From contig QZFT01000032.1 of assembly GCA_003600225.1 (NCBI GenBank), positions 31,273 to 95,272 on the forward strand: a stretch of DNA of 64,000 nt, read 5' to 3'. Both the position numbers and the translations under genes were made by a program. The notes beneath the pieces are model-generated. The model saw only the letters and a program-made list of their open reading frames with translations, made no database searches and was not told the DNA's origin. Of the stretch, positions 47,356 through 56,447 are shown one piece after another (position 1 is the stretch's first letter; the number at the start of each line of letters is the position of its first letter). The stretch is from Pseudonocardiaceae bacterium YIM PH 21723. GTDB taxonomy: Bacteria; Actinomycetota; Actinomycetes; Mycobacteriales; Pseudonocardiaceae.

Positions 47356-47827
47356 GGCCCACCTCCCCTGACTTTCGTCCGGCGACAGTAGTCGTAAGCG
47401 GAAGAGTGAGGTACCAAGAACCACTAATGTTTCTCGCCCGTTGTACAACCCCGCCCAGAAGTGGGAATCCCGGCGTCGTGATTAATCCGTAAGGATGGGT
47501 AGCCAGGCACGTGCTGCGCCGGTTGACCAACGGGTAACGATCACATACCGACAACTCAGTGAGGTGATACCCCGGACGGGGCCTCCATATCACTGAATGT
47601 GGAGGTAAACGGTCCGCCGGAGGGATTCCTGGGGGTGGAGTTGCTCCGTTTGGATACATAGACACGGCCGTCTGCGGGCTTGAGGTGGTGCTACTCACCC
47701 GTAGAGTGGCGCCAAGCAGCGCGGTGCCAAGGGAGGACTGGTACCGCGTGCCCTGCATATCCGGGGGAACTTTCCGTCCCTGCGCCTTGCTCCCCGGATT
47801 TGGCAGTGTCGAGAGAGGACCACTGCG
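47356..47827. other. Divergent control region between LacI and POT1
   Basis: This 472-bp region has no credible gene. It holds a 10-bp palindrome GTTGTACAAC (47440-47449), a CCTCCA/TGGAGG hairpin (about 47581-47604), and CGCGGTGCC / GGTACCGCG complementary segments (about 47726-47748). The second is followed by ATCCGGGG / CCCCGGAT before the POT1 start. The complexity is greater than a simple promoter and suggests a regulated leader; no known riboswitch could be assigned. Confidence 0.4.
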
Positions 47828-49330
47828 TTGAGTACGTCTACCAGCGCGCACGGCGGACCCCAGCCCGCCGGCACCCACAGTGACAGTGGGTTCTTCGGAC
47901 AGCCCCGTGCCCTGTCCACGTTGTTCTTTACCGAGATGTGGGAGCGCTTCTCCTACTACGGCATGCGTGCCGTTCTCGCGCTCTACCTGTACACGGCGAT
48001 CGACAAGGGCGGCCTTGGGTGGGACAAGCCACTCGCCCTGATGTTCGTCGGTATCTACGGTTCGGCGATCTACATGTCCGGCGTGCTCGGTGGCTGGCTG
48101 GCGGACCGGGTCACCGGTCCGCAGAAGACCACCCAGTACGGCGCACTGCTGATCATGTTCGGCCACATCGCCCTCGCGACGCCGTTCGCGGACGTGTCGC
48201 TCTACATCGGCATCTTCTTCCTGGTCATCGGTACCGGCTTGCTGAAGCCGACGATCAACAGCCTGGTGGGCTCGCTGTACAGCCCGGAGGACACCCGCCG
48301 GGACGCCGGTTTCACCATCTTCTACATGTCGGTGAACATCGGCGCCTTCGTCGGACAGATCCTGACCGCCTGGCTGGCCGCCAGCCCGAGCTACGGCTAC
48401 CACTGGGCGTTCGGTGCCGCCGCGATCGGTATGGCGCTGGGCCTCGCCCAGTACATGCTGGGCCGCAACCGGATCGGTGTCCACACCGCCGTCGCCCCGA
48501 ACCCGCTCTCTCCTGAAGAGCGGAGCAAGGTCGGCGGCCGGCTCGGCATCATCGCGTTCATCGCGGTCCTGGTTCTGGGCGCGATGTACGCGGCCGGAGT
48601 GCTGGACGCCGCCGGCGTCGGCTGGCTGATCACCATCATGTCGGTGATCCTGCCGACGCTGTACTTCGTCACCATGCTGCGCAGCCCGCAGGTGACCGCC
48701 GTCGAGCGGTCGCGCCTGTTCGCCTACATGCCGCTGTTCGTGGCGATCGCGCTGTTCTTCATGCTGTTCGAGCAGCAGTCCACCGTGCTGGTCGCGTTCG
48801 CGGACACCAAGCTGGACCGGCTGATCGGCGGCTGGGAGATGCCGCCGGCGTTGTTCCAGGCGTTGAACCCGCTCTACATCGTCATCATGGCGCCGATCCT
48901 GGCCATCCTGTGGACCAGGCTCGGCACCCGGCAGCCCACCACGCCGATCAAGTTCTCGCTGGCGCTGTGGCTGATCGGTCTGGCCTACGTCATCACCTCG
49001 GTGGGCGTCCTGCTCTCCGGCGACAAGGTGAACGTCCTGTGGCTGGCCGCGATGCTGCTGGTGATGACCGCGGGCGAGCTGCTGCTGTCCCCGGTCGGTC
49101 TGTCCGTCACCACCAAGCTGGCGCCGGAGGCGTTCAAGGCGCAGACGGTGGCGTTGTTCTTCCTGGCGATCGCGCTGGGACAGGGCGTCGGCGCTCAGCT
49201 GACCGTGTTCTACACCGAGGGCAACGAGGCCAACTACTTCTTCGGTCTGGCCGCCGCTGCCCTCGTGCTCGGAGTCATCGTCTACAGCATCAAGGGCCGC
49301 GTGTCCGAAGCCATGCGAGGCGTGCACTAA
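47828..49330 (+). CDS. POT-family proton-coupled peptide transporter 1
   Basis: The 500-aa member of the PTR2/POT family imports di- and tripeptides. The ExxERFxYY motif is intact (FFTEMWERFSYYGMRAVLAL), with GGWLADRVTG, GTGLLKPTINSLVGSLY, FTIFYMSVNIGAFVGQ and SPVGLSVTTKLAPEAFKAQ. About 12-14 membrane helices are expected. The TTG start is set by GAGGA. It is the first of four consecutive paralogues. Confidence 0.94.
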   Translation: MSTSTSAHGGPQPAGTHSDSGFFGQPRALSTLFFTEMWERFSYYGMRAVLALYLYTAIDKGGLGWDKPLALMFVGIYGSAIYMSGVLGGWLADRVTGPQKTTQYGALLIMFGHIALATPFADVSLYIGIFFLVIGTGLLKPTINSLVGSLYSPEDTRRDAGFTIFYMSVNIGAFVGQILTAWLAASPSYGYHWAFGAAAIGMALGLAQYMLGRNRIGVHTAVAPNPLSPEERSKVGGRLGIIAFIAVLVLGAMYAAGVLDAAGVGWLITIMSVILPTLYFVTMLRSPQVTAVERSRLFAYMPLFVAIALFFMLFEQQSTVLVAFADTKLDRLIGGWEMPPALFQALNPLYIVIMAPILAILWTRLGTRQPTTPIKFSLALWLIGLAYVITSVGVLLSGDKVNVLWLAAMLLVMTAGELLLSPVGLSVTTKLAPEAFKAQTVALFFLAIALGQGVGAQLTVFYTEGNEANYFFGLAAAALVLGVIVYSIKGRVSEAMRGVH

Positions 49331-49348
49331 CCCACAAAACCGCAGTAA

Positions 49349-49384
49349 ACCGCCGGTGCAGACCCTCGGGTCTGCACCGGCGGT
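49349..49384. terminator. Terminator after POT1
   Basis: ACCGCCGGTGCAGACCC and its exact complement (17 bp) have a 2-nt gap. It begins 18 bp past the POT1 stop. Confidence 0.85.
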
Positions 49385-49409
49385 GTCATTCTCGGCCGAG
49401 ATCACGGCC

Positions 49410-49423
49410 GGAAAACGTTTTCC
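49410..49423. promoter_or_regulatory. LacI-type operator candidate before POT2
   Basis: GGAAAACGTTTTCC is a perfect 14-bp palindrome with a central CG, the usual form of a LacI-family site. It lies 40 bp before the POT2 start next to a TAACTA -10-like box. Confidence 0.5.
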
Positions 49424-49462
49424 TAACTACAACGTGACCATGAACGAAATGGGGGAGACACG

Positions 49463-50950
49463 TTGACTACCACTGCTGACAAGTCCACCGGCACTCAGGT
49501 GGACCGCAGCTTCTTCGGACAGCCCCGAGCGCTGTCCACCCTGTTCTTCACCGAGATGTGGGAGCGCTTCTCCTTCTACGGCATGAAGGCAGTGCTGGCG
49601 CTGTACCTGTACACGGCGCTGGCGGACGGCGGACTGGGCTGGGCGAAGTCCGAAGCCCTGGTGTTCGCCGGCATCTACGGTTCGTCGATCTACATGTCCG
49701 GCGTGCTCGGCGGCTGGCTGGCCGACCGGATCACCGGTCCGCAGAAGACCACCCAGTACGGCGCGGTGCTGATCATGCTCGGTCACATCGCGCTGGCCAC
49801 GCCGTTCAAGGACACCTCGCTCTTCGTGGGCATCGGGTTCCTGGTGATCGGCACGGGCCTGCTGAAACCGACCATCAACACGCTGGTCGGCAGCCTGTAC
49901 GCACCGGCCGACGCCCGGCGCGACTCCGGGTTCACCATCTTCTACATGGCGGTGAACATCGGTGCGCTGGTCGGCCAGCCGATCACCTCGTGGCTGGCGG
50001 ACAGCAAGTCCTTCGGCTATCACTGGGCCTTCGGCGTCGCCGCCGTCGGTATGGCACTGGGCCTGGCGCAGTACATGTTCGGCAAGGGCCGCCTCGGTTC
50101 CACCACCGCGGTCCCGGTGAACCCGCTGTCCGCCCAGGAGCGCTCCACCGTCTCCGCACGGATCGGTGTCATCGTTGTCATCGCCGCCGCGATCCTCACC
50201 GGCATGTACTTCCTGGGCTGGCTGAACAAGACCGGCGTCGGCTGGCTGGTGACCATCCTGTCCGTGGTGCTGCCCGCGCTGTACTTCACCACGATGCTGC
50301 GCAGCCCCAAGGTGTCCGCCACCGAGCGGTCGCGGCTGTTCGCCTACATGCCGCTGTTCCTGTCCATCGCGTTGTTCTGGATGCTGTACGAGCAGCAGGG
50401 CAACGTGCTGGTCGAGTTCTCCGACACCAAGATGGACCGCTCGATCTTCGGCTGGGTCATCCCGCCGGCCACGTTCCAGTCGTTCTTCCCGCTGTTCGTG
50501 GTGCTGTTCGCGCCGCTGGTGGCGTTGCTGTGGGTGAAGCTGGGCAAGCGCCAGCCGTCCACCCCGATGAAGTTCCTGCTGGCCCTGTGGCTGATCGGCG
50601 CCGCGTTCGTGATCATGCCGATCGGCATCCTGGTCTCGACCGGCAAGCCCAGCATCTGGTGGATGGTGGTCATGGCCCTGGTCATGACGCTCGGCGAGTT
50701 GCTGATCTCCCCGGTGGGCCTGTCGGTCACCACCAAGCTGGCCCCGGAGGCGTTCAAGGGCCAGACCATGGCGCTGTTCTTCCTGTCCAGCGCACTGGGC
50801 CAGGGCATCGGCGCGCAGGTGACGCTGTTCTACACCGAGGGCAACGAGGCGGGCTACTTCTTCGGCCTGGCCATCGCCGCCTTCATCCTCGGTGGAATCG
50901 TCTACGGCATCCGCAGCAAGATCTCCACTGCGATGCAGGGCGTCCACTAG
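49463..50950 (+). CDS. POT-family proton-coupled peptide transporter 2
   Basis: The 495-aa protein is the closest paralogue of POT1: FFTEMWERFSFYGMKAVLAL, GGWLADRITGPQKTTQYGAV, FTIFYMAVNIGALVGQPITS, SPVGLSVTTKLAPEAFKGQ. TTG start with GGGGGAG. It has its own upstream palindrome and a downstream hairpin, so it is probably a separate transcription unit. Confidence 0.94.
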   Translation: MTTTADKSTGTQVDRSFFGQPRALSTLFFTEMWERFSFYGMKAVLALYLYTALADGGLGWAKSEALVFAGIYGSSIYMSGVLGGWLADRITGPQKTTQYGAVLIMLGHIALATPFKDTSLFVGIGFLVIGTGLLKPTINTLVGSLYAPADARRDSGFTIFYMAVNIGALVGQPITSWLADSKSFGYHWAFGVAAVGMALGLAQYMFGKGRLGSTTAVPVNPLSAQERSTVSARIGVIVVIAAAILTGMYFLGWLNKTGVGWLVTILSVVLPALYFTTMLRSPKVSATERSRLFAYMPLFLSIALFWMLYEQQGNVLVEFSDTKMDRSIFGWVIPPATFQSFFPLFVVLFAPLVALLWVKLGKRQPSTPMKFLLALWLIGAAFVIMPIGILVSTGKPSIWWMVVMALVMTLGELLISPVGLSVTTKLAPEAFKGQTMALFFLSSALGQGIGAQVTLFYTEGNEAGYFFGLAIAAFILGGIVYGIRSKISTAMQGVH

Positions 50951-50965
50951 TCTGACCATTCAGTT

Positions 50966-51008
50966 CCGAAGTTGACGATGTCCGCGGCGCGGACATCGTC
51001 AACTTCGG
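50966..51008. terminator. Dispersed palindrome, copy 6
   Basis: Perfect 20-bp arms (CCGAAGTTGACGATGTCCGC and complement) with a 3-nt loop start 16 bp past the POT2 stop. Confidence 0.85.
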
Positions 51009-51049
51009 GTTCTAACCCTGCGCATGTGCTTTTCTGGGAGGACTCAGCG

Positions 51050-52522
51050 ATGAGTACCAGTGTGGAGCCCGTACCGGGCCAGGACCGGGGGTTCTTCGGG
51101 CACCCACGCGGCCTGTCGACGCTCTTCTTCACCGAGATGTGGGAACGCTTCTCGTTCTACGGGATGCGCGTCATCCTGGCGATGTACCTGTACCACGAGA
51201 CGAGCAAGGGCGGCCTGGCCTGGGACCAGGGCACCGCGTTCGCCTTCGTCGGTATCTACGGCGCCTCGGTGTACCTGACGGCGGTGATCGGCGGCTGGCT
51301 GGCCGACCGGGTCCTCGGTCCCCGCAAGTGCGTCACCTACGGTGCGCTGGCGATGATGGCGGGCCACATCTGCCTGTCCACCCCGTTCAAAGAGACCTCG
51401 CTGTACATCGGCCTCGGCCTGATGATCCTGGGCAGTGGCCTGCTCAAGCCGACGATCAGTACGCTGGTCGGCAACCTGTACAGCAAGGAGGACACCCGGC
51501 GGGATGCCGGTTTCACCATCTTCTACATGTCGGTGAACGTCGGCTCGCTGCTCGGCCAGACCATCACCGACTGGCTGCGGGTGGACGTCGGCTTCCACGT
51601 CGCCTTCGCCGCGGCCGCGGTGGGCATGGCCATCGGCCTCGCCCAGTACCTGCTCGGCGGCAAGCGCCTCGGCCCGGTCGACGGCCCCGGCAACCCGCTG
51701 TCCGAGCAGGAGCGCACCGCGGTGACCGCCCGGCTGATCGGGATCGCCTTCGGCACCGCCGCCGTCCTGGTCGCCATGCACTTCCTGGGCTGGCTGAACG
51801 CGGACGGCATCACCTGGCTGATCACCATCCTCACCGTCGTGCTGCCCGCCGGCTACCTGGTGGTGATGATCCGCGACCCGCGCGTCGACGACCTCGAACG
51901 CAGCCGGCTGTACGCGTACATCCCACTGGCCATGGCCATCGCCGTGTACTGGGGCCTGGCCGACCTGCAGCCCACCGTGCTGACCGCGTTCTCCGAGACC
52001 AGGGTGAGCACGCTGTTCGGCGTGCAACTGCTGCCCAGCGTGTTCCAGAACGTCAACCCGTTCGGCGTCATCGTGATCGCCCCGCTGCTGGCCCTGCTGT
52101 GGACCCGGCTGGGCAGCAGGCAGCCGAGCACCCCCGCCAAGTTCTCCCAGGCGCTGTGGCTGGTCGGCATCGCCTACGGGATGCTGTCGCTCGGCGTGTT
52201 CGTCACGCCGGGGGAGAAGGTCAGCCCGCTGTGGCTGATCGGCATGATCGTGGTGCTGACGATCGGCGAGCTGCTGATCACCCCGGTCGGCCTGTCGGTC
52301 ACCACCAAGCTGGCGCCGAAGGCGTACCAGAGCCAGGCGGTGGCCATGTTCTGGATGTTCACCGCGGCCGGCGACGGCATCTTCGCCCAGGCCTCCCGGT
52401 TGTACTCACCGGAGACCGAACAGGCCTTCTTCCTGGTGCTCTTCGGCTTCGCCGGGGTCATGGCCGTCGTGGTCTGGCTGATGCGCGGAAGGATCACTCG
52501 ATTGATGCAGGGAATCCACTAG
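51050..52522 (+). CDS. POT-family proton-coupled peptide transporter 3
   Basis: The 490-aa paralogue has FFTEMWERFSFYGMRVILAM, GGWLADRVLGPRKCVTYGAL, FTIFYMSVNVGSLLGQTITD and TPVGLSVTTKLAPKAYQSQ. It is more diverged in the middle; the helix corresponding to FEQQ in the other copies reads LADLQPTVL, which could alter substrate binding. ATG with GGGAGGA. Confidence 0.93.
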   Translation: MSTSVEPVPGQDRGFFGHPRGLSTLFFTEMWERFSFYGMRVILAMYLYHETSKGGLAWDQGTAFAFVGIYGASVYLTAVIGGWLADRVLGPRKCVTYGALAMMAGHICLSTPFKETSLYIGLGLMILGSGLLKPTISTLVGNLYSKEDTRRDAGFTIFYMSVNVGSLLGQTITDWLRVDVGFHVAFAAAAVGMAIGLAQYLLGGKRLGPVDGPGNPLSEQERTAVTARLIGIAFGTAAVLVAMHFLGWLNADGITWLITILTVVLPAGYLVVMIRDPRVDDLERSRLYAYIPLAMAIAVYWGLADLQPTVLTAFSETRVSTLFGVQLLPSVFQNVNPFGVIVIAPLLALLWTRLGSRQPSTPAKFSQALWLVGIAYGMLSLGVFVTPGEKVSPLWLIGMIVVLTIGELLITPVGLSVTTKLAPKAYQSQAVAMFWMFTAAGDGIFAQASRLYSPETEQAFFLVLFGFAGVMAVVVWLMRGRITRLMQGIH

Positions 52523-52576
52523 ATCCGGACTGCATTCGGCGGTGTTACCTGGTCGTAAGGTAGGGGACTAGCTGAT

Positions 52577-52606
52577 CCGCGCGCAGGTTGTGGGACCTGC
52601 GCGCGG
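52577..52606. terminator. Terminator after POT3
   Basis: CCGCGCGCAGGT and its exact complement (12 bp) with a 6-nt loop, 54 bp past the POT3 stop. Confidence 0.75.
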
Positions 52607-52652
52607 CCCCCTGTACGCGCAAAGAGGCGCGTCAGCGATGGGAGGTTCCCTG

Positions 52653-54128
52653 GTGTCCGCTGTTGTGAATGCCGCTGAGGGGCAGCCGGTCAACGACCGG
52701 CAGTTCTTCGGTCACCCTGGCGGCTTGTCCACCCTGTTCTTCACCGAGATGTGGGAGCGCTTCTCCTACTACGGTATGCGCGCGATCCTGGCGCTGTATC
52801 TGGTGCACGAGCTGAGCTTCGCCAAGGGCGACGCGGCCTCGCTCGTCTCGATCTACGGCTCGGCGATCTACCTGTCCGGTATCGGTGGCGCCTGGCTGGC
52901 CGACCGGGTCGTCGGGCAGCGCTGGTGCACCTTCTGGGGCGGCGTGGTCATCATGCTCGGCCATATCTGCCTGGCCACCCCGTTCAAGGAGACCTCGCTC
53001 TACCTGGGCGTGTTGTTCCTGGTCATCGGTACCGGTCTGCTGAAGCCGAACATCTCCGGCATCGTGGGCGGGCTGTACTCCAAGGAGGACCAGCGCCGGG
53101 ACTCCGGTTTCACCATCTTCTACATGGCAGTCAACGGCGGCGCGTTCCTCGGTCAGATCGTCACCTCCTACCTCGGCGAGAAGGTCAACTGGCACTGGGG
53201 TTTCGGTGCCGCGGCCATCGGTATGGCGATCGGCCTGATCCAGTACGTGGTGGGTAAGAATCGGATGGGCAACGCGGGCCTGGCCCCGTCCAACCCGCTG
53301 CGCCCCGAGCAGAAGGGGAAGGCCTACGGCCAGGTCGGCCTCGCCGCAGCGGCGGTCGCCGCGCTCGTGGTGCTGATGTACGTCCTCGGCTGGTTCGACC
53401 CGACGCACATCGGCTACGTGGTGACCGGGCTGTCCATCGTGCTGCCCATCGGCTACTTCACCGTGATGATCCGCAGCACTCAGGTGTCCGACGTGGAGCG
53501 TAAGCGGATCTACGGCTACATCCCGTTCTTCCTGGGTGCGGCGTTGTTCTGGCTGCTCTTCGAACAGCAGGCCAGCCTGCTTCCCATCTGGGTGGAGGAG
53601 CGGGTCGACCTGTTCGTCGGCGGCTGGGAGATGCCGGCCGGCTGGTTCCAGTCCTTCAACCCGCTGTACATCGTGGTCTTCGCGCCGATCATCGCCGCGG
53701 TGTGGCTGAAGTTCGGCGACCGGCAGTGGACCACGGCGACCAAGTTCGCCGCCGGCCTGAGCCTGGCGGGCGTGTCCTACCTGGTTCTGGTGCTGGCCAC
53801 CGCCACCGCCGCGGACGGCGAGAAGATCAACATTCTCTGGCTGGTCGTCATGATCGGCATCCTGACCGTCGGTGAGCTGCTGGTGTCTCCGGTGGGTCTG
53901 TCGGTGACCACGAAGCTGGCGCCGGAGGCGTTCAAGTCGCAGATCCTGGCCATCTGGTTCCTGGCCGCCGCGCTGGGCCTGGGCGTCGGTGGTCAGGTGG
54001 TGAAGCTGTACGACGAGAACAGCGAGGAGCTGTACTTCGGCGTGCTCGCCGTGCTGTGCCTGGTGTTCGCCGGGATCATGCTGGCGATCAAGCCGAGGGT
54101 GATGACTTTGCTCGGTGGTATTCGCTAG
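52653..54128 (+). CDS. POT-family proton-coupled peptide transporter 4
   Basis: The 491-aa paralogue has FFTEMWERFSYYGMRAILAL, GAWLADRVVGQRWCTFWGGV, GTGLLKPNISGIVGGLYSKE and SPVGLSVTTKLAPEAFKSQ. GTG at 52653 is chosen because GGAGG lies exactly 7 nt upstream; ATG at 52638 in the same frame adds five residues. The divergence among the four copies suggests an old duplication, not a recent one. Confidence 0.93.
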   Translation: MSAVVNAAEGQPVNDRQFFGHPGGLSTLFFTEMWERFSYYGMRAILALYLVHELSFAKGDAASLVSIYGSAIYLSGIGGAWLADRVVGQRWCTFWGGVVIMLGHICLATPFKETSLYLGVLFLVIGTGLLKPNISGIVGGLYSKEDQRRDSGFTIFYMAVNGGAFLGQIVTSYLGEKVNWHWGFGAAAIGMAIGLIQYVVGKNRMGNAGLAPSNPLRPEQKGKAYGQVGLAAAAVAALVVLMYVLGWFDPTHIGYVVTGLSIVLPIGYFTVMIRSTQVSDVERKRIYGYIPFFLGAALFWLLFEQQASLLPIWVEERVDLFVGGWEMPAGWFQSFNPLYIVVFAPIIAAVWLKFGDRQWTTATKFAAGLSLAGVSYLVLVLATATAADGEKINILWLVVMIGILTVGELLVSPVGLSVTTKLAPEAFKSQILAIWFLAAALGLGVGGQVVKLYDENSEELYFGVLAVLCLVFAGIMLAIKPRVMTLLGGIR

Positions 54129-54139
54129 GTATCGCCCGA

Positions 54140-54180
54140 ACCGCCGTGATCAGGCATGCTCAAGGTCGGATCACGGCGGT
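54140..54180. terminator. Terminator after POT4
   Basis: ACCGCCGTGATC and its exact complement (12 bp), 17-nt loop, 12 bp past the POT4 stop. Confidence 0.75.
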
Positions 54181-54197
54181 CCGGGACTGGGGGAGCG

Positions 54198-54743
54198 ATG
54201 AGTCAGGTCGCGTTACGCACGATCACCGAACGGGATCGGGTACCGCTACGCGAGCTGACCAGGCGCAATGTGCCGCACCTGTACGGCATGGTCCCGATGG
54301 GCGAGCCTTCGTGCGACAGCGATTCCGAGCGGGACGAATGGATCACCGCCGTGCTCGCCGCGGTGGCGTCCGGCTCCCGGTGGTTCGGTGTGATCGAGCT
54401 GGCCGGTGACCTGGTCGGCGCGCTGAGCCTTTCGTTCACCCGAGGGCATATTCGCAGCGCGACCCTCGGTTATTGGGTGGATGCCGAGCACTCCGGTCAG
54501 GGCGTGACCACCGAGGCTGTGCGGCAGGCGTTGGACCTCGCGTTCGGCTCCCTCGGCATGCATCGGGTGGAGGCGTATGTGCGGCCCGACAATCCGGGCT
54601 CGTTGCGGGTGCTGGAGCGGAACGGCTTCCAGCGGGTGGGAGTGGCTCGGGGGCAGATGCACCTGGCTGGGCGCTGGTGGGACATGGTTTATCTGGACTG
54701 CCTGGCGCCGTGGGATGACGGGGTGCGGCTGGTGGGTCCTTAG
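54198..54743 (+). CDS. GNAT-family N-acetyltransferase (RimJ/RimL type)
   Basis: The 181-aa acetyl-CoA-dependent enzyme has VALRTITERDRVPLRELTRR, LGYWVDAEHSGQGVTTEAVR (acetyl-CoA loop Q-x-x-G/A variant), ALDLAFGSLGMHRVEAYVRP and NPGSLRVLERNGFQRVG. This profile is that of ribosomal-protein alanine acetyltransferase-like proteins, whose targets vary. GGGGGAG precedes the ATG. Confidence 0.9.
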   Translation: MSQVALRTITERDRVPLRELTRRNVPHLYGMVPMGEPSCDSDSERDEWITAVLAAVASGSRWFGVIELAGDLVGALSLSFTRGHIRSATLGYWVDAEHSGQGVTTEAVRQALDLAFGSLGMHRVEAYVRPDNPGSLRVLERNGFQRVGVARGQMHLAGRWWDMVYLDCLAPWDDGVRLVGP

Positions 54744-54759
54744 GTGGGCGGGTCTGTGG

Positions 54760-54914
54760 TGGGCGGGCGCAGTTTATTTGCGCCTACTCACGCCTCAAGG
54801 ACGCTTCGCGTCCGGCTTCGCTGGATCTTCGACCCTTGACCCGTGAGCCTCTGGCACAAATGCGGGCAGATTAGGGGCAGGCTGGGGCCTGCCCTCTTGG
54901 GGGCGCGCCCGCCC
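54760..54914 (+). repeat. Left inverted repeat of the HNH unit
   Basis: About 155 bp. Segments that reappear inverted on the right are ACTCACGCCTCAAGG, CCCTTGACCCGTGAGCCTCT and GGGGCAGGCTGGGGCCTGCC. It contains internal hairpins (GGACG/CGTCC and GGCAGGC/GCCTGCC). Confidence 0.8.
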
Positions 54915-55025
54915 ACCACCGACCCGCTCCTTTTGCTTCAGGGGTAACCTACGGCGCGAGTTGATCTTCAATTAATCACCTGATAGTGATTCGAAATCGC
55001 TTTGGTGTTCGACTAAAATGGAGGC

Positions 55026-56165
55026 ATGGAACAAGTCCTGACCCCCAGATCCGTGGCCGGTAAATACCGGTTCGCGGCGATGGTGATGGCCGACTTCTTC
55101 CAGGACCTGCACGGGTTGCTGTCATCCTCCTCGGACTTCGATTCCGATCGGGAGGAGACCCGGGTCGAGATGGCCGTCAGCACCGCCGAGATCAGCCAGT
55201 TCGCCGCCCTTGCCCAAGCGCTGCACGAGAAGCTGCCCTGCACGCAAGAAGCCCTGGCGGCCGGTGGGATCGACGTCAAAAAAGCCCAGATGCTGCACAG
55301 TCTCACCAAACCCCTCGATGCTGAGTTGGCGGGGTTGGTGGAGGAGAGGGTGCTTCCTACCGCGCATGAACTGTCGAATTCGGAGATGCGTGCTCTTGGG
55401 GAGCGGTACATCCAAGAGTTGGATCCGCACGGCGCGCAAGAGCGACACGAGCGTCGGAAGAAGGACCGGTCGTTCACGGTGACCAGCAAACCCGACGGCA
55501 TGGGCGAACTCCGGTTGTACTCCACCGCACCCGAGGTGCAGGCGGCCTACCAGGCAATTGATCAGCAGGTCCGCAACACGCGAACCGCAGACGACGAGCG
55601 CACACAGGATCAGGCCCGCGCTGACCTCGCAGCTGCGGTGCTCGCCGCTGGTGGTGCCGGATCTGAGGGGTTTACGCCGGTTGATCCGAAGATCGTGATC
55701 ACCATCCCGAAGGACGTGATCGAGGGCAAGCAGGAGTACGGCGCCGAGATGCAGGGCTACGGCGCCATCCTGGGATCGATGGCCCGACAGAAGGCGGCGA
55801 CCGCGTCGGTGTGGTTGCGCATGATCACTGATCCGGTGACCGGTGTGGGGATCGATTTCTCCCGCAAGGGATACCGACTCAGCCAGGCGGAGCGGGACTT
55901 CCTGATCACCCGCCACAAAACGTGCCGCTTCCCGAATTGCCAGGCTCCGGCGGTGACCGCGGATCTGGATCATCGGGAGCAGTACCAACATTGCAAGGTC
56001 ACCCGAGGTTGGGACATGGCACCGCTGTGTCGCAGGCACCACATCCTCAAAGAGGAACACGGCTGGTCCTACGAGATCCTGCCCAACGGCGATCTTGCGT
56101 GGACATCCCCGAGCGGGGCGAAGTTCTTGGTGCGGATGGATCCGGGGGCTGATCCGGATGGTTAG
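55026..56165 (+). CDS. 13E12/DUF222-type HNH endonuclease domain protein
   Basis: The 379-aa product has a helical DUF222-like N-terminal region (SQFAALAQALHEKLPCTQEA, LAAGGIDVKKAQMLHSLTKP) and a C-terminal HNH module: CRFPNCQAPAVTADLDHREQ and MAPLCRRHHILKEEHGW. It is only distantly related to the HNH protein at 12305 (shared ITDPVTGVGI-like and HNH blocks). A GGAGG sits unusually close to the ATG. It is flanked by inverted repeats, unlike the first copy. Confidence 0.87.
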   Translation: MEQVLTPRSVAGKYRFAAMVMADFFQDLHGLLSSSSDFDSDREETRVEMAVSTAEISQFAALAQALHEKLPCTQEALAAGGIDVKKAQMLHSLTKPLDAELAGLVEERVLPTAHELSNSEMRALGERYIQELDPHGAQERHERRKKDRSFTVTSKPDGMGELRLYSTAPEVQAAYQAIDQQVRNTRTADDERTQDQARADLAAAVLAAGGAGSEGFTPVDPKIVITIPKDVIEGKQEYGAEMQGYGAILGSMARQKAATASVWLRMITDPVTGVGIDFSRKGYRLSQAERDFLITRHKTCRFPNCQAPAVTADLDHREQYQHCKVTRGWDMAPLCRRHHILKEEHGWSYEILPNGDLAWTSPSGAKFLVRMDPGADPDG

Positions 56166-56188
56166 CGGAGCACCCCCGGTAGGGCGGT

Positions 56189-56350
56189 GGGGCGGGCGCG
56201 CCCCAAGAGGGCAGGCCCCAGCCTGCCCCTATTCTGCCCGTTTTTGCGCCAGAGGCTCACGGGTCAAGGGTGGAGCGCAGCGACATCCGCGAAGCGGACG
56301 CGAAGCGCCCTTGAGGCGTGAGTGGGCGCAAATATCATGCGCCCGCCCCA
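56189..56350 (-). repeat. Right inverted repeat of the HNH unit
   Basis: About 162 bp; its reverse complement aligns along the whole left repeat with scattered differences, including one diverged patch (CGCTTCGCGGATGTCGCTGC versus GGCTTCGCTGGATC). Both ends are rich in GGGCGGGCGC. Confidence 0.8.
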
Positions 56351-56447
56351 CTGCCCCGAGACCCACCGCCCCGGTAAGGGAAACCCCAGGGTCGATTCAG
56401 GGGCCAGCACTGAGGCGACCGGTCCACAGCACGCCTACCTTGGAGGT

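Larger units (their letters stand above)
54760..56350. mobile_element. Candidate element: HNH gene between inverted repeats
   Basis: The 13E12-type HNH gene at 55026-56165 is bracketed by two inverted copies of a roughly 160-bp sequence (54760-54914 and 56189-56350). The whole about 1.6-kb unit sits between ordinary genes. No transposase is present and target-site duplication could not be established, so an alternative is two REP-type repeats that merely flank the gene. Confidence 0.5.

Noticed and set aside
54744..55025. CRISPR or tandem direct repeats
   Set aside because: The repetition is one inverted pair, not spaced direct repeats; no cas gene is nearby.
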